This document shows, one piece after another, positions 1 to 8,602 of a stretch of 64,000 nucleotides of DNA. The position numbers and the translations under genes are program-made. Below the pieces are notes generated by a model, which was given only the letters and a program-made list of their open reading frames with translations, had not been told where the DNA came from and ran no database searches. Position 1 is the stretch's first letter; every line of letters begins with the position of its first letter. Source of the DNA: Bdellovibrio sp. UBA4095 (GTDB taxonomy: Bacteria > Bdellovibrionota > Bdellovibrionia > Bdellovibrionales > Bdellovibrionaceae); contig DFXZ01000002.1 in assembly GCA_002381805.1 (NCBI GenBank), positions 120,056 through 184,055 of the forward strand, read 5' to 3'.

Positions 1-992
1 CCGACTGACGAAACGCTCTCGATGACATCTGGATAAAGCGTTCCTTGTGCTAACCACTTAATTGGTAGCTTGTGGTCATAACTTTTATCAAAAACTTCAA
101 TAAAAACTCTACCGATTGTTTTTCTTTTTTCCTCAGGATCTGTCTTTCCAGCAAGGGCACTCAGAAATTCTTCAGAAGCATCCACACCACGAACATTCAA
201 GCCAATCTTGCGATAGTTTTCTAGAACGGTTTCATATTCGTGCTTTCGCAATAAACCGTTATCCACAAACACACAGTGAACTCTTTCCGCGCCCAATGCC
301 TTGGTTAAAAGGGTCGCAACCACAGTCGAGTCCACACCCCCACTTAGCCCGACCAATACATGATCTGTCGGTCCCACTTTATCCTGTGCTTCCTTCATCA
401 GAATATCTCTGATGTGAGGCGCATCCCAATCACTTGGAGCGGAGCACATCTTATCAGCGAAATATTTTAACAAATCCAAACCATGATCTGTATGTGCAAC
501 TTCAGGATGGAACTGCAAAGCCAGAACACCATCGCCGCGCATTGCAGCTGGATGATCACCTTCGGACATTGCTATCACTTCAAACTGCGGAGGAGCTTGC
601 TCTACAAAATCGCCATGACTCATCCAAACTTTTTGCCTCTGAGGAACACCGGAAATATCCGTCGACCATGTGACATAATTTTGGCCGTACTCTCTTTGAT
701 CGGCTTTAGAAACTCGGCCACCCAACTGCAGGGTCAATAGCTGCATTCCATAACAAACACCCAGTAAAGGACTTATGTTACGCAACTCTGCAACGTCTCT
801 TTGCGGAGCTCCTGCTTCATAAACCGAATTGGGACCACCGCTTAAAATGATGCCGTAAGGATTTTTTTTGCGAATCTCTGCCGTAGGATACTGAAACGAA
901 TGAATTTCCGAATAGTATCCTAGTTCTCTAAGTCGACGAGCGATCAGCTGAGTGAATTGTGATCCAAAGTCTAAAATAATAAAACCGCGCAT
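1..992 (-). CDS. guaA: GMP synthase (glutamine-hydrolysing), C-terminus cut by window edge
   Basis: Amidates XMP to GMP in the cytosol using glutamine and ATP, the last step of guanine nucleotide synthesis. About 330 of the usual 510-525 residues are present. The class I amidotransferase domain carries the nucleophile in VCYGMQ (Cys80), and the ATP-pyrophosphatase P-loop VGLSGGVDST lies near residue 215. The ATG at 992 has an AGAGG-type ribosome site inside the end of guaB, 11 bp away, so guaB and guaA form the usual operon. The dimerisation domain lies outside the window. Confidence 0.95.
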   Translation of the reverse strand, partial: MRGFIILDFGSQFTQLIARRLRELGYYSEIHSFQYPTAEIRKKNPYGIILSGGPNSVYEAGAPQRDVAELRNISPLLGVCYGMQLLTLQLGGRVSKADQREYGQNYVTWSTDISGVPQRQKVWMSHGDFVEQAPPQFEVIAMSEGDHPAAMRGDGVLALQFHPEVAHTDHGLDLLKYFADKMCSAPSDWDAPHIRDILMKEAQDKVGPTDHVLVGLSGGVDSTVVATLLTKALGAERVHCVFVDNGLLRKHEYETVLENYRKIGLNVRGVDASEEFLSALAGKTDPEEKRKTIGRVFIEVFDKSYDHKLPIKWLAQGTLYPDVIESVSSV

Positions 993-1003
993 GAGTTTTC
1001 CTC

Positions 1004-2467
1004 TTAAGATTCAATTCGATAATTAGGGGCTTCTTTGGTGATGCTGACGTCGTGAACATGTGATTCGCGAAGTCCCTGAGCACTGATCTGAACAAATTTA
1101 GCCCGACTTTGCAGCTCATCAATATTTCTTGCGCCAAGATAGCCCATGCCAGATTTAAGGCCGCCAATAAGTTGGTGAATAATTCCTGCCGCGGAACCTT
1201 TATAAGCCACTTTCCCTTCAATTCCCTCGGGTACTAGCTTATCGTTGTCTTCGATATCCATTTGCCCATAGCGATCTTTTGAGCCCTTAGACATCGCTCC
1301 AATACTGCCCATACCACGATAGACTTTATAACTTCTGCCTTGAAAAAGAATTGTCTCTCCTGGCGATTCTTCAGCACCGGCCATTAAATTTCCGATCATG
1401 ACTGTATTCGCACCCAGCGCTAAGGCCTTTGTAATGTCGCCGCTAAACTTGATTCCTCCATCAGCGATGATCGACTTTCCTTTGCTCTTTGCACTCTTCG
1501 CACATTCCATAACAGCTGAAATTTGTGGCATACCCACGCCGGCCACAACTCGAGTCGTACAGATACTTCCCGGGCCTACACCTACCTTAACAACATCAGC
1601 CCCAGCATCAATCAACGCCAAAGTCCCATCTGCTGTAACAACATTTCCAGCAATAACAATGACATCTTTAAATTTTTGAGAAATGTGTTTTACCATCTCA
1701 ATCACATTCTTGGAGTGACCATGGGCAGTGTCTACGCAGAGCACATCCGCTCCCGCACCAACCAGAGCATCCACGCGATCCTTAGAGTCCGCACCGACAC
1801 CCACCGCAGCACCACAGAACAATCGACCATGTTCGTCCTTGGTCGCCTGAGGATAGTTTTTTGCTTTTTCGATATCTTTGATCGTAATCAGACCTTTCAA
1901 TTTTCCTTTAGCATCAACAACAGGCAGCTTTTCAATTCGATGCTTCTGCAAAATCTTTTTCGCTTCATCTAAGGTCGTTCCCATTTTTGCGGTGACTAAG
2001 TTTTCCTTAGTCATCAGGTTTTTGATGGGTTGATTGAAGTTTTCTTCAAAGCGCAAATCACGATTGGTCAAGATACCGATCAAAATTCCATCCACAGTCA
2101 CCGGGACACCGCTGATGGAATATTTCTCCATCAAGTCCACCGCCTCACGAACCAAGTGATCCGGACCTAACGTAATCGGATCCTGAATCATGCCGCTTTC
2201 ATATTTTTTAACTTTTTCAACTTCAAGGGCTTGTTTTTCAATAGGTAAATTTTTATGAATAATCCCGAGGCCCCCAAGCTGAGCCATAACTCGCGCCACA
2301 CGATGCTCCGTCACGGTATCCATGGCCGCAGTTAAAATCGGTGTGTTCAGGAATTTGTCTCGGGCAAAATAGGATCGAGGCACGACATCTGAAGGTGTGA
2401 TTTCGGAATACTGCGGAAGCAAAAGGATATCATCAAAAGTCAATGCATGAGGAATACTTCGATCCAT
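1004..2467 (-). CDS. guaB: IMP dehydrogenase
   Basis: Oxidises IMP to XMP with NAD+, the committed step toward GMP. The 487 residues match the bacterial family. Two CBS domains interrupt the barrel at about residues 90-205. The catalytic loop [10 protein letters not shown] places the nucleophile at Cys303, and the flap [10 protein letters not shown] follows near residue 440. The start is fixed by AGGAG seven bases upstream. It directly precedes guaA. The gene upstream on the same strand ends 100 bp away; no convincing promoter was found in that gap. Confidence 0.97.
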   Translation of the reverse strand: MDRSIPHALTFDDILLLPQYSEITPSDVVPRSYFARDKFLNTPILTAAMDTVTEHRVARVMAQLGGLGIIHKNLPIEKQALEVEKVKKYESGMIQDPITLGPDHLVREAVDLMEKYSISGVPVTVDGILIGILTNRDLRFEENFNQPIKNLMTKENLVTAKMGTTLDEAKKILQKHRIEKLPVVDAKGKLKGLITIKDIEKAKNYPQATKDEHGRLFCGAAVGVGADSKDRVDALVGAGADVLCVDTAHGHSKNVIEMVKHISQKFKDVIVIAGNVVTADGTLALIDAGADVVKVGVGPGSICTTRVVAGVGMPQISAVMECAKSAKSKGKSIIADGGIKFSGDITKALALGANTVMIGNLMAGAEESPGETILFQGRSYKVYRGMGSIGAMSKGSKDRYGQMDIEDNDKLVPEGIEGKVAYKGSAAGIIHQLIGGLKSGMGYLGARNIDELQSRAKFVQISAQGLRESHVHDVSITKEAPNYRIES

Positions 2468-2566
2468 AAATTCTCCTAGGATATATAACTATCTTGAGGT
2501 GAATCATGGCGGAGTTCAACCTGAACTTTGATTCTGAACAGTTATGTTACAGACCTTGGGATTGCC

Positions 2567-3679
2567 TTACGGACCGGCTGGAACTAAGCGAGCGATTTTC
2601 CCATCGTCTGTTGAGAAATAAAGAAACCCATCCGGGCCCGTTCTCACATTGCGGAATCTTGCCTCGTCCTTTAGCAGAATCTCTTGCTCTGTTACTTTTT
2701 TTCCGTCGACAACCAAACGACGCAAGTGTTGACCACTTAAATTCGCTAGGAAAATATTGTTCTTCCATTTGGTGAAGCGATCGCCAGTATAAAATGCCAA
2801 CCCCGAAGGCGAGATCGAAGGCACCCAGTATGCTATTGGTAACTGCATACCTTTTTGTTCAGGACCTTTGCCAATTTTGGGACCGTAGTATTCTCGGCCA
2901 TAAGTTGCAATGGGCCAACCATAGTTCAAACCTTTTTTGATTATGTTTACTTCATCGCCACCACGTGGGCCCATATCACCTAACCACAAATCACGGGTCT
3001 CTGGATGGAAGGCCAATCCTTGCGGACTACGAATTCCCAAAGCCCAGATTTCGGGTCGGGCCTTTTTGTCATTCACAAATGGGTTGTCTTGAGGAACGGA
3101 GCCATCCTCCTTAAGCCTCATGATTTTGCCGATATTATAGCCAAGATTTTGCACGAGTTTGCGTTCGTTGCGATCGCCCACTGTATAAAAAACGTGACCT
3201 TTTCCGTCGAAAACAATTCGTGAGCCGAAATGAATGTCATTCGAACTTGGCTCGTGAGCCACAGAAATATTTTTAAATTCTGCAAGAGTATTATTTCTAA
3301 GGCGAGCTCGAGCTAAAGCAGTGGTCGCTTTTTTATCAACTGGCATTGAGTAGGTTAAATAGACCACGTCTTGCTCCTGAGGATGAACCCGAATATCCAA
3401 CAAGCCGCCTTGCCCTTTTGCATAGACAGCGGGAACACCCGCAACGTTCACGACAGATTTCTTCGCCGGATCGAAAATATTCAACTGACCGGATCTTTCT
3501 GTAAAAATGATCTTACCGTCTTTTAAAAAGTCGAAGCCCCAAATGACATCGGACCTTTGCAAGAGCACTTCCAGCTGAAACTTATGAACTTCTGACTCGT
3601 AAATCTTCCCCGTATTCTGAGCCTTTGTAGAGTTCAGAAATGAAAACAGAAAAAGGAAGGTTAACAACGGTAGCTTCAT
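2567..3679 (-). CDS. PQQ-dependent sugar dehydrogenase family protein, periplasmic
   Basis: A 370-residue protein with a signal peptide (MKLPLLTFLFLFSFLNSTKA) and the beta-propeller signature of the soluble aldose sugar dehydrogenase family (GSDH/YliI): SPQGLAFHPETRDLWLGDMG, then PRGGDEVN and NYGWP at about residues 215-255. Members oxidise aldoses in the periplasm using PQQ and Ca2+. No PQQ synthesis genes are visible nearby, so cofactor supply and true substrate are unknown. AGGAGG precedes the ATG. It lies 18 bp downstream of the carbonic anhydrase homologue and may be cotranscribed with it. Confidence 0.85.
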   Translation of the reverse strand: MKLPLLTFLFLFSFLNSTKAQNTGKIYESEVHKFQLEVLLQRSDVIWGFDFLKDGKIIFTERSGQLNIFDPAKKSVVNVAGVPAVYAKGQGGLLDIRVHPQEQDVVYLTYSMPVDKKATTALARARLRNNTLAEFKNISVAHEPSSNDIHFGSRIVFDGKGHVFYTVGDRNERKLVQNLGYNIGKIMRLKEDGSVPQDNPFVNDKKARPEIWALGIRSPQGLAFHPETRDLWLGDMGPRGGDEVNIIKKGLNYGWPIATYGREYYGPKIGKGPEQKGMQLPIAYWVPSISPSGLAFYTGDRFTKWKNNIFLANLSGQHLRRLVVDGKKVTEQEILLKDEARFRNVRTGPDGFLYFSTDDGKIARLVPAGP

Positions 3680-3697
3680 AAAGCCTCCTCTAAGAAG

Positions 3698-4207
3698 TTA
3701 TTCGTACCAAGTTTTGTAGAGTAAATAATTGTCTGCAGACTTTTCCAGCAGTGCGACCTCTTCGTCAGTTAAAGAACGCTTAACTTTTGCTGGTCTACCA
3801 ACCACAAGACTGCGAGGCGGGATCTCGGTTCCTTCGGTCAGGAGCGAACCTGCACCAATAAGGCAATGTTCGCCAACCTTCACGCCATCCATCAGAATGG
3901 AGCCCATTCCAACAAGAGTGCCTTTGCCAACTTCACAACCATGCAGCATAACCAAATGACCAATAGTCACTCGGTCATGCAGGGTCGTACCAAATTTGCC
4001 ATAGGTACCATGAATTACGGCGCCATCCTGGACATTGACTTCCCTACCTATCCGGATGGGCATAACATCGCCACGAATTGTGACATTATACCAGATCGAG
4101 GACTGGTCCCCGATCTCGACATCACTTATGATGCGAGCATTATCTGCAATAAAAACTTTTTCACCAATAACGGGCCCAACACCTCGGGCATGAACTAATT
4201 GACTCAT
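3698..4207 (-). CDS. Gamma carbonic anhydrase family protein
   Basis: A left-handed beta-helix protein of 169 residues built from hexapeptide repeats (for example ADNARI, EIGDQSS, VTIGHL, CLIGAG). Three histidines in family positions, His66, His84 and His89, would bind the metal at trimer interfaces. Bacterial YrdA/PaaY-type homologues bind Zn or Fe; not all show carbonic anhydrase activity. No Shine-Dalgarno precedes the ATG; the bases before it are instead a promoter-like TAGCCT six bases upstream, suggesting a leaderless transcript. Confidence 0.9.
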   Translation of the reverse strand: MSQLVHARGVGPVIGEKVFIADNARIISDVEIGDQSSIWYNVTIRGDVMPIRIGREVNVQDGAVIHGTYGKFGTTLHDRVTIGHLVMLHGCEVGKGTLVGMGSILMDGVKVGEHCLIGAGSLLTEGTEIPPRSLVVGRPAKVKRSLTDEEVALLEKSADNYLLYKTWYE

Positions 4208-4213
4208 ACCAAA

Positions 4214-4243
4214 AGGCTACGCTGGGCTGCCCTCTTGAGGCAA
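4214..4243 (-). promoter_or_regulatory. Candidate promoter giving a leaderless carbonic anhydrase mRNA
   Basis: On the minus strand TTGCCT, an 18-bp spacer and TAGCCT are followed by six bases and then the ATG at 4207. With normal spacing from the -10 element the first transcribed base would be at or next to the A of the start codon. No other ribosome site is visible. Called by eye. Confidence 0.4.
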
Positions 4244-4275
4244 CTCTCAACAAACCGAGTCTTCGTTAACATTGG

Positions 4276-4827
4276 TTAATTCAGATAGCCTTTGGCTGCC
4301 AGGCCGAACTGTTGCATCTTAGGCAGTGCTCCTTCGATCTCAGCACTCATTATGCGCGAGCGGCCGATATAAGACGCGGTCGCAAACATGGGAATCTTTA
4401 AGTACAAGCAAAGTGACATCGCTTCATCTGCCCGAACTTTTATGGAGTTTGTCCCCGGATGCCCACTCAAGTACAGTCGAACATACTGATGAGACCCTTT
4501 GATTTCCACAAAAACAGCCTGCTTCACCTCAATCCCCAAGGAAGTCAGTAATAGAGCTGTAAATCGATGCGGAGAGGACTGTAGAGTGGCATTGTTTGTT
4601 TGTGACAAGGCCACGCCAGCTTCAATAGGACTGACCGCTACGGGCAAAGTGAACTGATGTCCCTCATCTTTAAGCAAAAGAAAAGGCCTGCTCACTTCGG
4701 TTGTCATCGACAAACCATAGGGGAACAACTGAATCAGATCTTTCTGATGAAAAGTTTCTTCCTCCTGTGATTCGTTGGAAAAAAGAATCTGAGCTTTAAG
4801 ATTTGTAAAATCCAAAAGGTCTTTCAT
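4276..4827 (-). CDS. Bifunctional nuclease (BFN/DUF151) domain protein
   Basis: 183 residues; the middle matches the BFN/DUF151 fold: FLLLKDEGHQFTLPVAVSPI near residues 50-69, the helix SPHRFTALLLTSLGIEV near 85-101, and the strand/helix block ending in RADEAMSLCLYLKIPMFATA. Related domains are reported to have nuclease activity in plants and Thermotoga, but the bacterial role is unsettled. The ATG shares one base with the miaB stop (TAATG), so translation is coupled to miaB. The N-terminal 45 residues are not conserved to my eye. Confidence 0.75.
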   Translation of the reverse strand: MKDLLDFTNLKAQILFSNESQEEETFHQKDLIQLFPYGLSMTTEVSRPFLLLKDEGHQFTLPVAVSPIEAGVALSQTNNATLQSSPHRFTALLLTSLGIEVKQAVFVEIKGSHQYVRLYLSGHPGTNSIKVRADEAMSLCLYLKIPMFATASYIGRSRIMSAEIEGALPKMQQFGLAAKGYLN

Positions 4828-6209
4828 TACTGTACCAATTCTCCTCTGAAAACTGCCGGGAAAGCTTTGGTGATTTTCACATCCACCGTCTTTCCGATCA
4901 AATCAGAACTTCCCATAAAGTGAACTAGCTTGTTCCCGGTGCTGCGCCCTTGGATCTTGCCATGTTCACGATCCACTTGCTCTACTAATACTTTCAGATT
5001 TTGACCTTCGTACTTTTTAACAAGCTCGAAAGCCATTTTATCATGAACATCAAAAAGATGATTTAAGCGGACCGTTTTAACATCTTCGTCCACCTGATCG
5101 TCAAACTTCGCGGCCTTCGTAAATGGTCGAGGCGAATATTTGAAAGCGAAGATCGTTTCGAACCCCACCTCTTGCACAAGACTGACGGTATCCTGGAATT
5201 CTTCTTCTGTTTCGCCAGGGAAGCCAACAATGATATCTGTCGAAAAGACCACATTTGGAATGGTCTTTTTCAACATTTCAATTTTTTCAAGATACTGCTC
5301 ACGGGTGTAATTGCGGTTCATTCTATCAAGAATACGACTGTTTCCGCTTTGGAACGGCAGGTGAATGTACTCCATGATCTTATCTTGATGAGCAGCCATC
5401 GTGTCGGCCAATTTTTGATTAAAATCTTTTGGATGCGAAGTCGTGAAACGAATTCTTTCGATATCTGTTTCTCGCGCAACCTTTGCCATCAAATCTGCAA
5501 AATCAATAGCTTCATCTTCATAGGAATTCACGTTCTGACCTAAAAGAGTAACCTCTTTTACACCGCGTTTTACGAGATGTCGGATGTCTGTAAGGATGTG
5601 CTGTACTGGTCGGGACTTCTCACGACCCCGTGTGTATGGAACGACACAGAATGTACAGAAGTTATCGCAGCCTTTAGTGATATTAACAAAGGTTGCAACA
5701 CCTGGATTTCGTACCATGGTTTCGACGTGGTAAGGCGCCCGATGCTCGAATTTAGCATTAATAAGTTTCTTCTGACCCTCAAAGGACTGCGCCACTAAAG
5801 TTGGCAAAGAATCGATCTGATCAGTACCGAAAACAAAATCAATCAGCGGTTGGTTTTTGATAAGGTTATCTTTTTCTTGCTGACCTACGCACCCGCCAAC
5901 GCCGATTTTTAGATCAGGTCTTTTGTCTTTCAGTTTTCTAAAAGTACCCACTTCGGAATATACTTTATGCACGGGTTTTTCACGCACACTGCATGAGTTC
6001 ACGATAATTAAAGACGCATCCTCGGGCTTATCCACGGGGGTGAAGTTCTGCATCTCAAGAAGAGAGTACATACGCTCTGTATCGTTCACATTCATCTGGC
6101 AACCGTAAGTGGAAATATAAACTCCACGACCCTGGCCGACATCTTGATTTTGCATAAGACTTTCGGGGTTTTGCGAACTGTTTTCCACGTCTGTTACCTC
6201 TTGTGTCAT
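4827..6209 (-). CDS. miaB: tRNA-2-methylthio-N6-dimethylallyladenosine synthase
   Basis: Radical-SAM methylthiotransferase that adds the 2-methylthio group to i6A37 of tRNAs reading UNN codons. The UPF0004 domain begins at YISTYGCQMN. The radical-SAM motif is CDNFCTFC (CxxxCxxC), and a TRAM domain with GRSTGNKLVHF closes the protein. The frame is open to a GTG at 6266, but a near-perfect promoter (6222-6250) lies inside that extension, so I place the start at the ATG at 6209; the ATG at 6155 is another option. None of these has a clear ribosome site. The downstream BFN gene is coupled by TAATG. Confidence 0.93.
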   Translation of the reverse strand: MTQEVTDVENSSQNPESLMQNQDVGQGRGVYISTYGCQMNVNDTERMYSLLEMQNFTPVDKPEDASLIIVNSCSVREKPVHKVYSEVGTFRKLKDKRPDLKIGVGGCVGQQEKDNLIKNQPLIDFVFGTDQIDSLPTLVAQSFEGQKKLINAKFEHRAPYHVETMVRNPGVATFVNITKGCDNFCTFCVVPYTRGREKSRPVQHILTDIRHLVKRGVKEVTLLGQNVNSYEDEAIDFADLMAKVARETDIERIRFTTSHPKDFNQKLADTMAAHQDKIMEYIHLPFQSGNSRILDRMNRNYTREQYLEKIEMLKKTIPNVVFSTDIIVGFPGETEEEFQDTVSLVQEVGFETIFAFKYSPRPFTKAAKFDDQVDEDVKTVRLNHLFDVHDKMAFELVKKYEGQNLKVLVEQVDREHGKIQGRSTGNKLVHFMGSSDLIGKTVDVKITKAFPAVFRGELVQ

Positions 6210-6229
6210 CAAAAGAAGTAGGTTATAGA
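6201..6229 (+). promoter_or_regulatory. Weak candidate promoter for the gene at 6272
   Basis: TTGTGT at 6201-6206 and TATAGA at 6224-6229 are 17 bp apart on the plus strand. The -10 overlaps that of the stronger opposing miaB promoter, so both polymerases would compete for the same DNA. Confidence 0.25.
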
Positions 6230-6250
6230 GGAGCCTCTTAAAAATGTCAA
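6222..6250 (-). promoter_or_regulatory. Strong sigma70-type promoter for miaB
   Basis: Minus-strand TTGACA (6245-6250), 17-bp spacer, TATAAC (6222-6227). This is eleven of twelve consensus bases with optimal spacing. The predicted transcript start near 6215 is only about six bases before the ATG at 6209, leaving no room for a ribosome site. Confidence 0.7.
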
Positions 6251-6271
6251 AGTTCGATGGAGGCACGACTC

Positions 6272-6880
6272 ATGAATCCCAGACTTAAAACTTCCAAAAA
6301 ATGGACGGCCTTTCCAAAAGAATACTCAGATCAAATTCAAAGCGTCTTTACTGAAAATTTCGCTACTTACCTCAAAAATGCTGAGTTAATTGTCGAAGGG
6401 AGAATCTACCCTGAAGAGATTATGCTGCGCGTTGGATACCATGAAAAGAATCGCCTCGCTCAAGCAAACTTTGAAGTATCTATGAACTATTCTCAGGAAA
6501 AACAAGATGCGATCTCCAAGATCCATAGCTGTGTTGATGCTGCTGCCAGCATGATGCTCGAGTACCTGGAGAATGACTCAGAAGTTGACTTCCCTTACAC
6601 CTGGAAAGAGGTCGACTTCCAAGGTCAAAAACTGTTCCTACAATTCAATACAGAGAATTCATCCCTTGAAGCCGAAGCCAACAAGCTCTTGGGAATAGAA
6701 GAAGATACTCTTCTGGTGGACGAAGAAGACGAGAGCGAGGATGCTTTAGCTCGCGCTGAGCTGAGCGAAGAGCTGTCTCCACCACGAGATGATGACCAGA
6801 TTGAATCTTCTGACCAGGACGATCAAGACTCTGAAGAACTGTCAGCTAGCAATTCTACAAAGAAGAAAACTCTGCACTAG
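6272..6880 (+). CDS. Conserved hypothetical acidic-tail protein
   Basis: 202 residues, soluble, no signal peptide. The ATG at 6257 is possible, but GGAGG at 6259-6263 sits nine bases before the ATG at 6272 and decides the start. Residues 1-140 look folded, with mixed alpha/beta character. The last 50 residues are extremely acidic (EEDTLLVDEEDESEDALA) and end with a basic KKK patch. I do not recognise the family. It is divergent from miaB, with overlapping promoter regions. Confidence 0.75.
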   Translation: MNPRLKTSKKWTAFPKEYSDQIQSVFTENFATYLKNAELIVEGRIYPEEIMLRVGYHEKNRLAQANFEVSMNYSQEKQDAISKIHSCVDAAASMMLEYLENDSEVDFPYTWKEVDFQGQKLFLQFNTENSSLEAEANKLLGIEEDTLLVDEEDESEDALARAELSEELSPPRDDDQIESSDQDDQDSEELSASNSTKKKTLH

Positions 6881-6889
6881 ATTCAGCCA

Positions 6890-6912
6890 CTTGGGGGATT
6901 TCTGCCCCCGAG
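6890..6912 (+). terminator. Possible terminator
   Basis: An eight-base-pair stem (CTTGGGGG with CCCCCGAG, one G-U pair) and a seven-base loop follow the stop at 6880; the T tract after it is interrupted (AATTTTCATTTTTT). Confidence 0.5.
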
Positions 6913-6994
6913 AATTTTCATTTTTTACTCAAGACAAGTATTCTTGCATCCTTTGCGAATCAGGTCTCCTCGATAGGCACGTTTAGTGCTTTTT

Positions 6995-7000
6995 TATAAT
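6995..7000 (+). promoter_or_regulatory. Perfect -10 box upstream of the BON-domain gene
   Basis: TATAAT lies 38 bp before the ATG at 7039 within a T-rich tract. No recognisable -35 occurs 16-18 bp upstream (GATAGG), so an activator may be needed or the match may be chance. Confidence 0.35.
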
Positions 7001-7038
7001 TCTGAAAATTCCAACCAGATTTATAAGGAGGATCGCAA

Positions 7039-7818
7039 ATGAAAAAGCCACTGTTGACGCTCACAGTGATAGCTGCGCTTGGCATACCCTCTCTCGCACT
7101 GGCTCAAACCGGAGGAGCCGGTACAGGTGGAACATCAGGAACTACTGGGAGTGGGACCTCGGGAACTTCTGGAACTACTGGCACCACAACCGGCACAAGC
7201 ACAACCGCAGCTCCCACCGGTACGACCAGCTCTGGAGCTTTTGGTACGACCGGCACCACCACTGGAACCACCGGGACCACCGCTGCTCCTAGTAGCACAA
7301 TGGTACCGAGCACCCTGACGGAATCGAATCGAAGTCCTAGCTCCTTAACAACGACAGGTCCTACCACTGGGACAGATCCTAGCACGGCTGGAACAGGCAT
7401 TACCGGTACAACAGGCGCAACCAATACGAACATGACCGGAGCAGCTGGAACCACCACGGGAACGAGTTCATCTGGCACTACCTTTGGCACTGGTGCAGGC
7501 GCAGGTGCGGGCACCGGCACCATAGCAACACCTGGAACGGGAACTCAGAATACGCAAGCCCAACCAATGACTCCCCCCGGAAACACGTCGAACAGCGCGA
7601 TTTCCGATTCCGATCTGACCACTTTGGCTCGAGAAACACTGGCAAACGATACCAGCCTTTCACCAGCTGGTCGGAATGTCCGCGTGGTCATCAGCAACAA
7701 TCAGGCAATCATGACTGGAGCCGTTGAGTCCATGGAGGAGCGTCAGCGGATTAGCGACATGATCCGCACCACGACTGGAGTTCACGAAATTAACGACAAC
7801 ACTCGTGTCCTTGAATAG
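7039..7818 (+). CDS. Secreted BON-domain protein with Gly/Thr-rich low-complexity region
   Basis: 259 residues. The signal peptide MKKPLLTLTVIAALGIPSLA is followed by about 160 residues made almost only of Gly, Thr, Ser, Ala and Pro in degenerate GTTGTT-type repeats. A BON domain follows at about 190-259 (DLTTLARETLANDTSL, then VRVVISNNQAIMTGAV and RISDMIRTTTGV). BON domains bind phospholipid membranes and occur in periplasmic OsmY-like proteins. The repeat zone may be an extended linker or surface tether. GGAGG precedes the ATG and a strong terminator follows. Confidence 0.85.
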   Translation: MKKPLLTLTVIAALGIPSLALAQTGGAGTGGTSGTTGSGTSGTSGTTGTTTGTSTTAAPTGTTSSGAFGTTGTTTGTTGTTAAPSSTMVPSTLTESNRSPSSLTTTGPTTGTDPSTAGTGITGTTGATNTNMTGAAGTTTGTSSSGTTFGTGAGAGAGTGTIATPGTGTQNTQAQPMTPPGNTSNSAISDSDLTTLARETLANDTSLSPAGRNVRVVISNNQAIMTGAVESMEERQRISDMIRTTTGVHEINDNTRVLE

Positions 7819-7835
7819 GACCTAGAATAAAAAAA

Positions 7836-7861
7836 GGAAGCTAAAACAGCTTCCTTTTTTT
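7836..7861. terminator. Bidirectional rho-independent terminator
   Basis: A seven-base-pair stem GGAAGCT/AGCTTCC with AAAAC loop, followed by T7 and preceded by A7. It can serve both the BON-domain gene and the converging HNH nuclease gene. Confidence 0.85.
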
Positions 7862-7933
7862 ATCTGATATTTGATTCGCGATAAGAACTCCGAGGGACCT
7901 TCGACCTTATCGCTTCAGCAAACAGGAGAGAAA

Positions 7934-8431
7934 TTAAAGACTTTCGACTTCACGGATGATCGCAGGCGCTTCATCCAAATGATTTTTTGCTCTTATGATG
8001 TAATCGACAGCGTCTTTTTGTTTAAGACGTCCTTCTTTCATTTTTTCGCAAACCAATGCCTCTAGTTCGTCCGTAATGACATAGATGGACTGATGTTGTG
8101 GCCATAGATTTTCGATGTCATTACTTCCACCCGCGCAAAGTGGAATGTAGTGATCAATCTTGAAAGCCTGGCGCTTCATCGAGCGAGTGCGATATCCCAA
8201 CTGATCATACTTCTCGAAAACTCGAGACTTAAGATCTCTTGAGACATCCCGCTCACAGTAAGCAATGCGCTCTGGATAGCGGTAGGCATCTGGATGATCA
8301 CAAAGATCTCCAGGAGTTAAAACTTCTTCAGGTCCTTTTGGAAATTGCCCTTGAGCTTCAGCATGAACGCTGACTGAAAAAGATGTTAAAGAAAAAACCA
8401 ACGAAAGCGAAAGAACGATGTTCTTAAGCAT
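7934..8431 (-). CDS. Secreted HNH endonuclease
   Basis: 165 residues with a signal peptide (about 1-24, cleavage after VHA). The HNH/His-Me core is KIDHYIPLCAGGSNDIENLW at 91-110, with Asp93-His94, Asn108 and a following His113. Cys44, Cys59, Cys99 and Cys128 could form disulfides, fitting an extracytoplasmic enzyme. In a predatory bacterium such an enzyme would plausibly degrade prey nucleic acid, which is inference. GGAGGGG precedes the ATG. Two inverted repeats lie just upstream (8475-8518). Confidence 0.85.
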   Translation of the reverse strand: MLKNIVLSLSLVFSLTSFSVSVHAEAQGQFPKGPEEVLTPGDLCDHPDAYRYPERIAYCERDVSRDLKSRVFEKYDQLGYRTRSMKRQAFKIDHYIPLCAGGSNDIENLWPQHQSIYVITDELEALVCEKMKEGRLKQKDAVDYIIRAKNHLDEAPAIIREVESL

Positions 8432-8474
8432 TACCCCTCCAAATAGACTGCCTTTTACGGTGGCAGGTAGAAAC

Positions 8475-8518
8475 GTCAGACCCTATTTCTGACTTATATC
8501 CGGTCCCTTAATAAGGGA
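8475..8518 (-). promoter_or_regulatory. Two inverted repeats flanking a -10-like box upstream of the HNH nuclease
   Basis: GTCAGA-N7-TCTGAC (8475-8493) and TCCCTTA-A-TAAGGGA (8504-8518) flank minus-strand TATAAG (8493-8498). They look like operator half-sites around a promoter for the secreted nuclease. No proper -35 is visible, which would suit activator control. Binding protein unknown. Confidence 0.4.
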
Positions 8519-8546
8519 ATTATCAATGCGCTTTCAGCTTTGCAAT

Positions 8547-8572
8547 AAAAAACCCGCGCTGTTGACGCGGGT
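8547..8572 (-). terminator. Rho-independent terminator of the H1-like gene
   Basis: On the minus strand CCCGCG/CGCGGG with a seven-base loop is followed by a T6 run, 30 bp after the stop of the upstream gene. Confidence 0.8.
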
Positions 8573-8602
8573 CTGTAGTGATTTAATTATAAAAGATTGG
8601 AC

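Noticed and set aside
1523..1972. 149-residue plus-strand frame inside guaB
   Set aside because: Lies wholly antisense to conserved IMP dehydrogenase coding sequence, with no ribosome site.
7104..7523. A 139-residue Val/Pro-rich minus-strand frame
   Set aside because: Antisense of the Gly/Thr repeats of the BON-domain gene; composition follows from the repeat.
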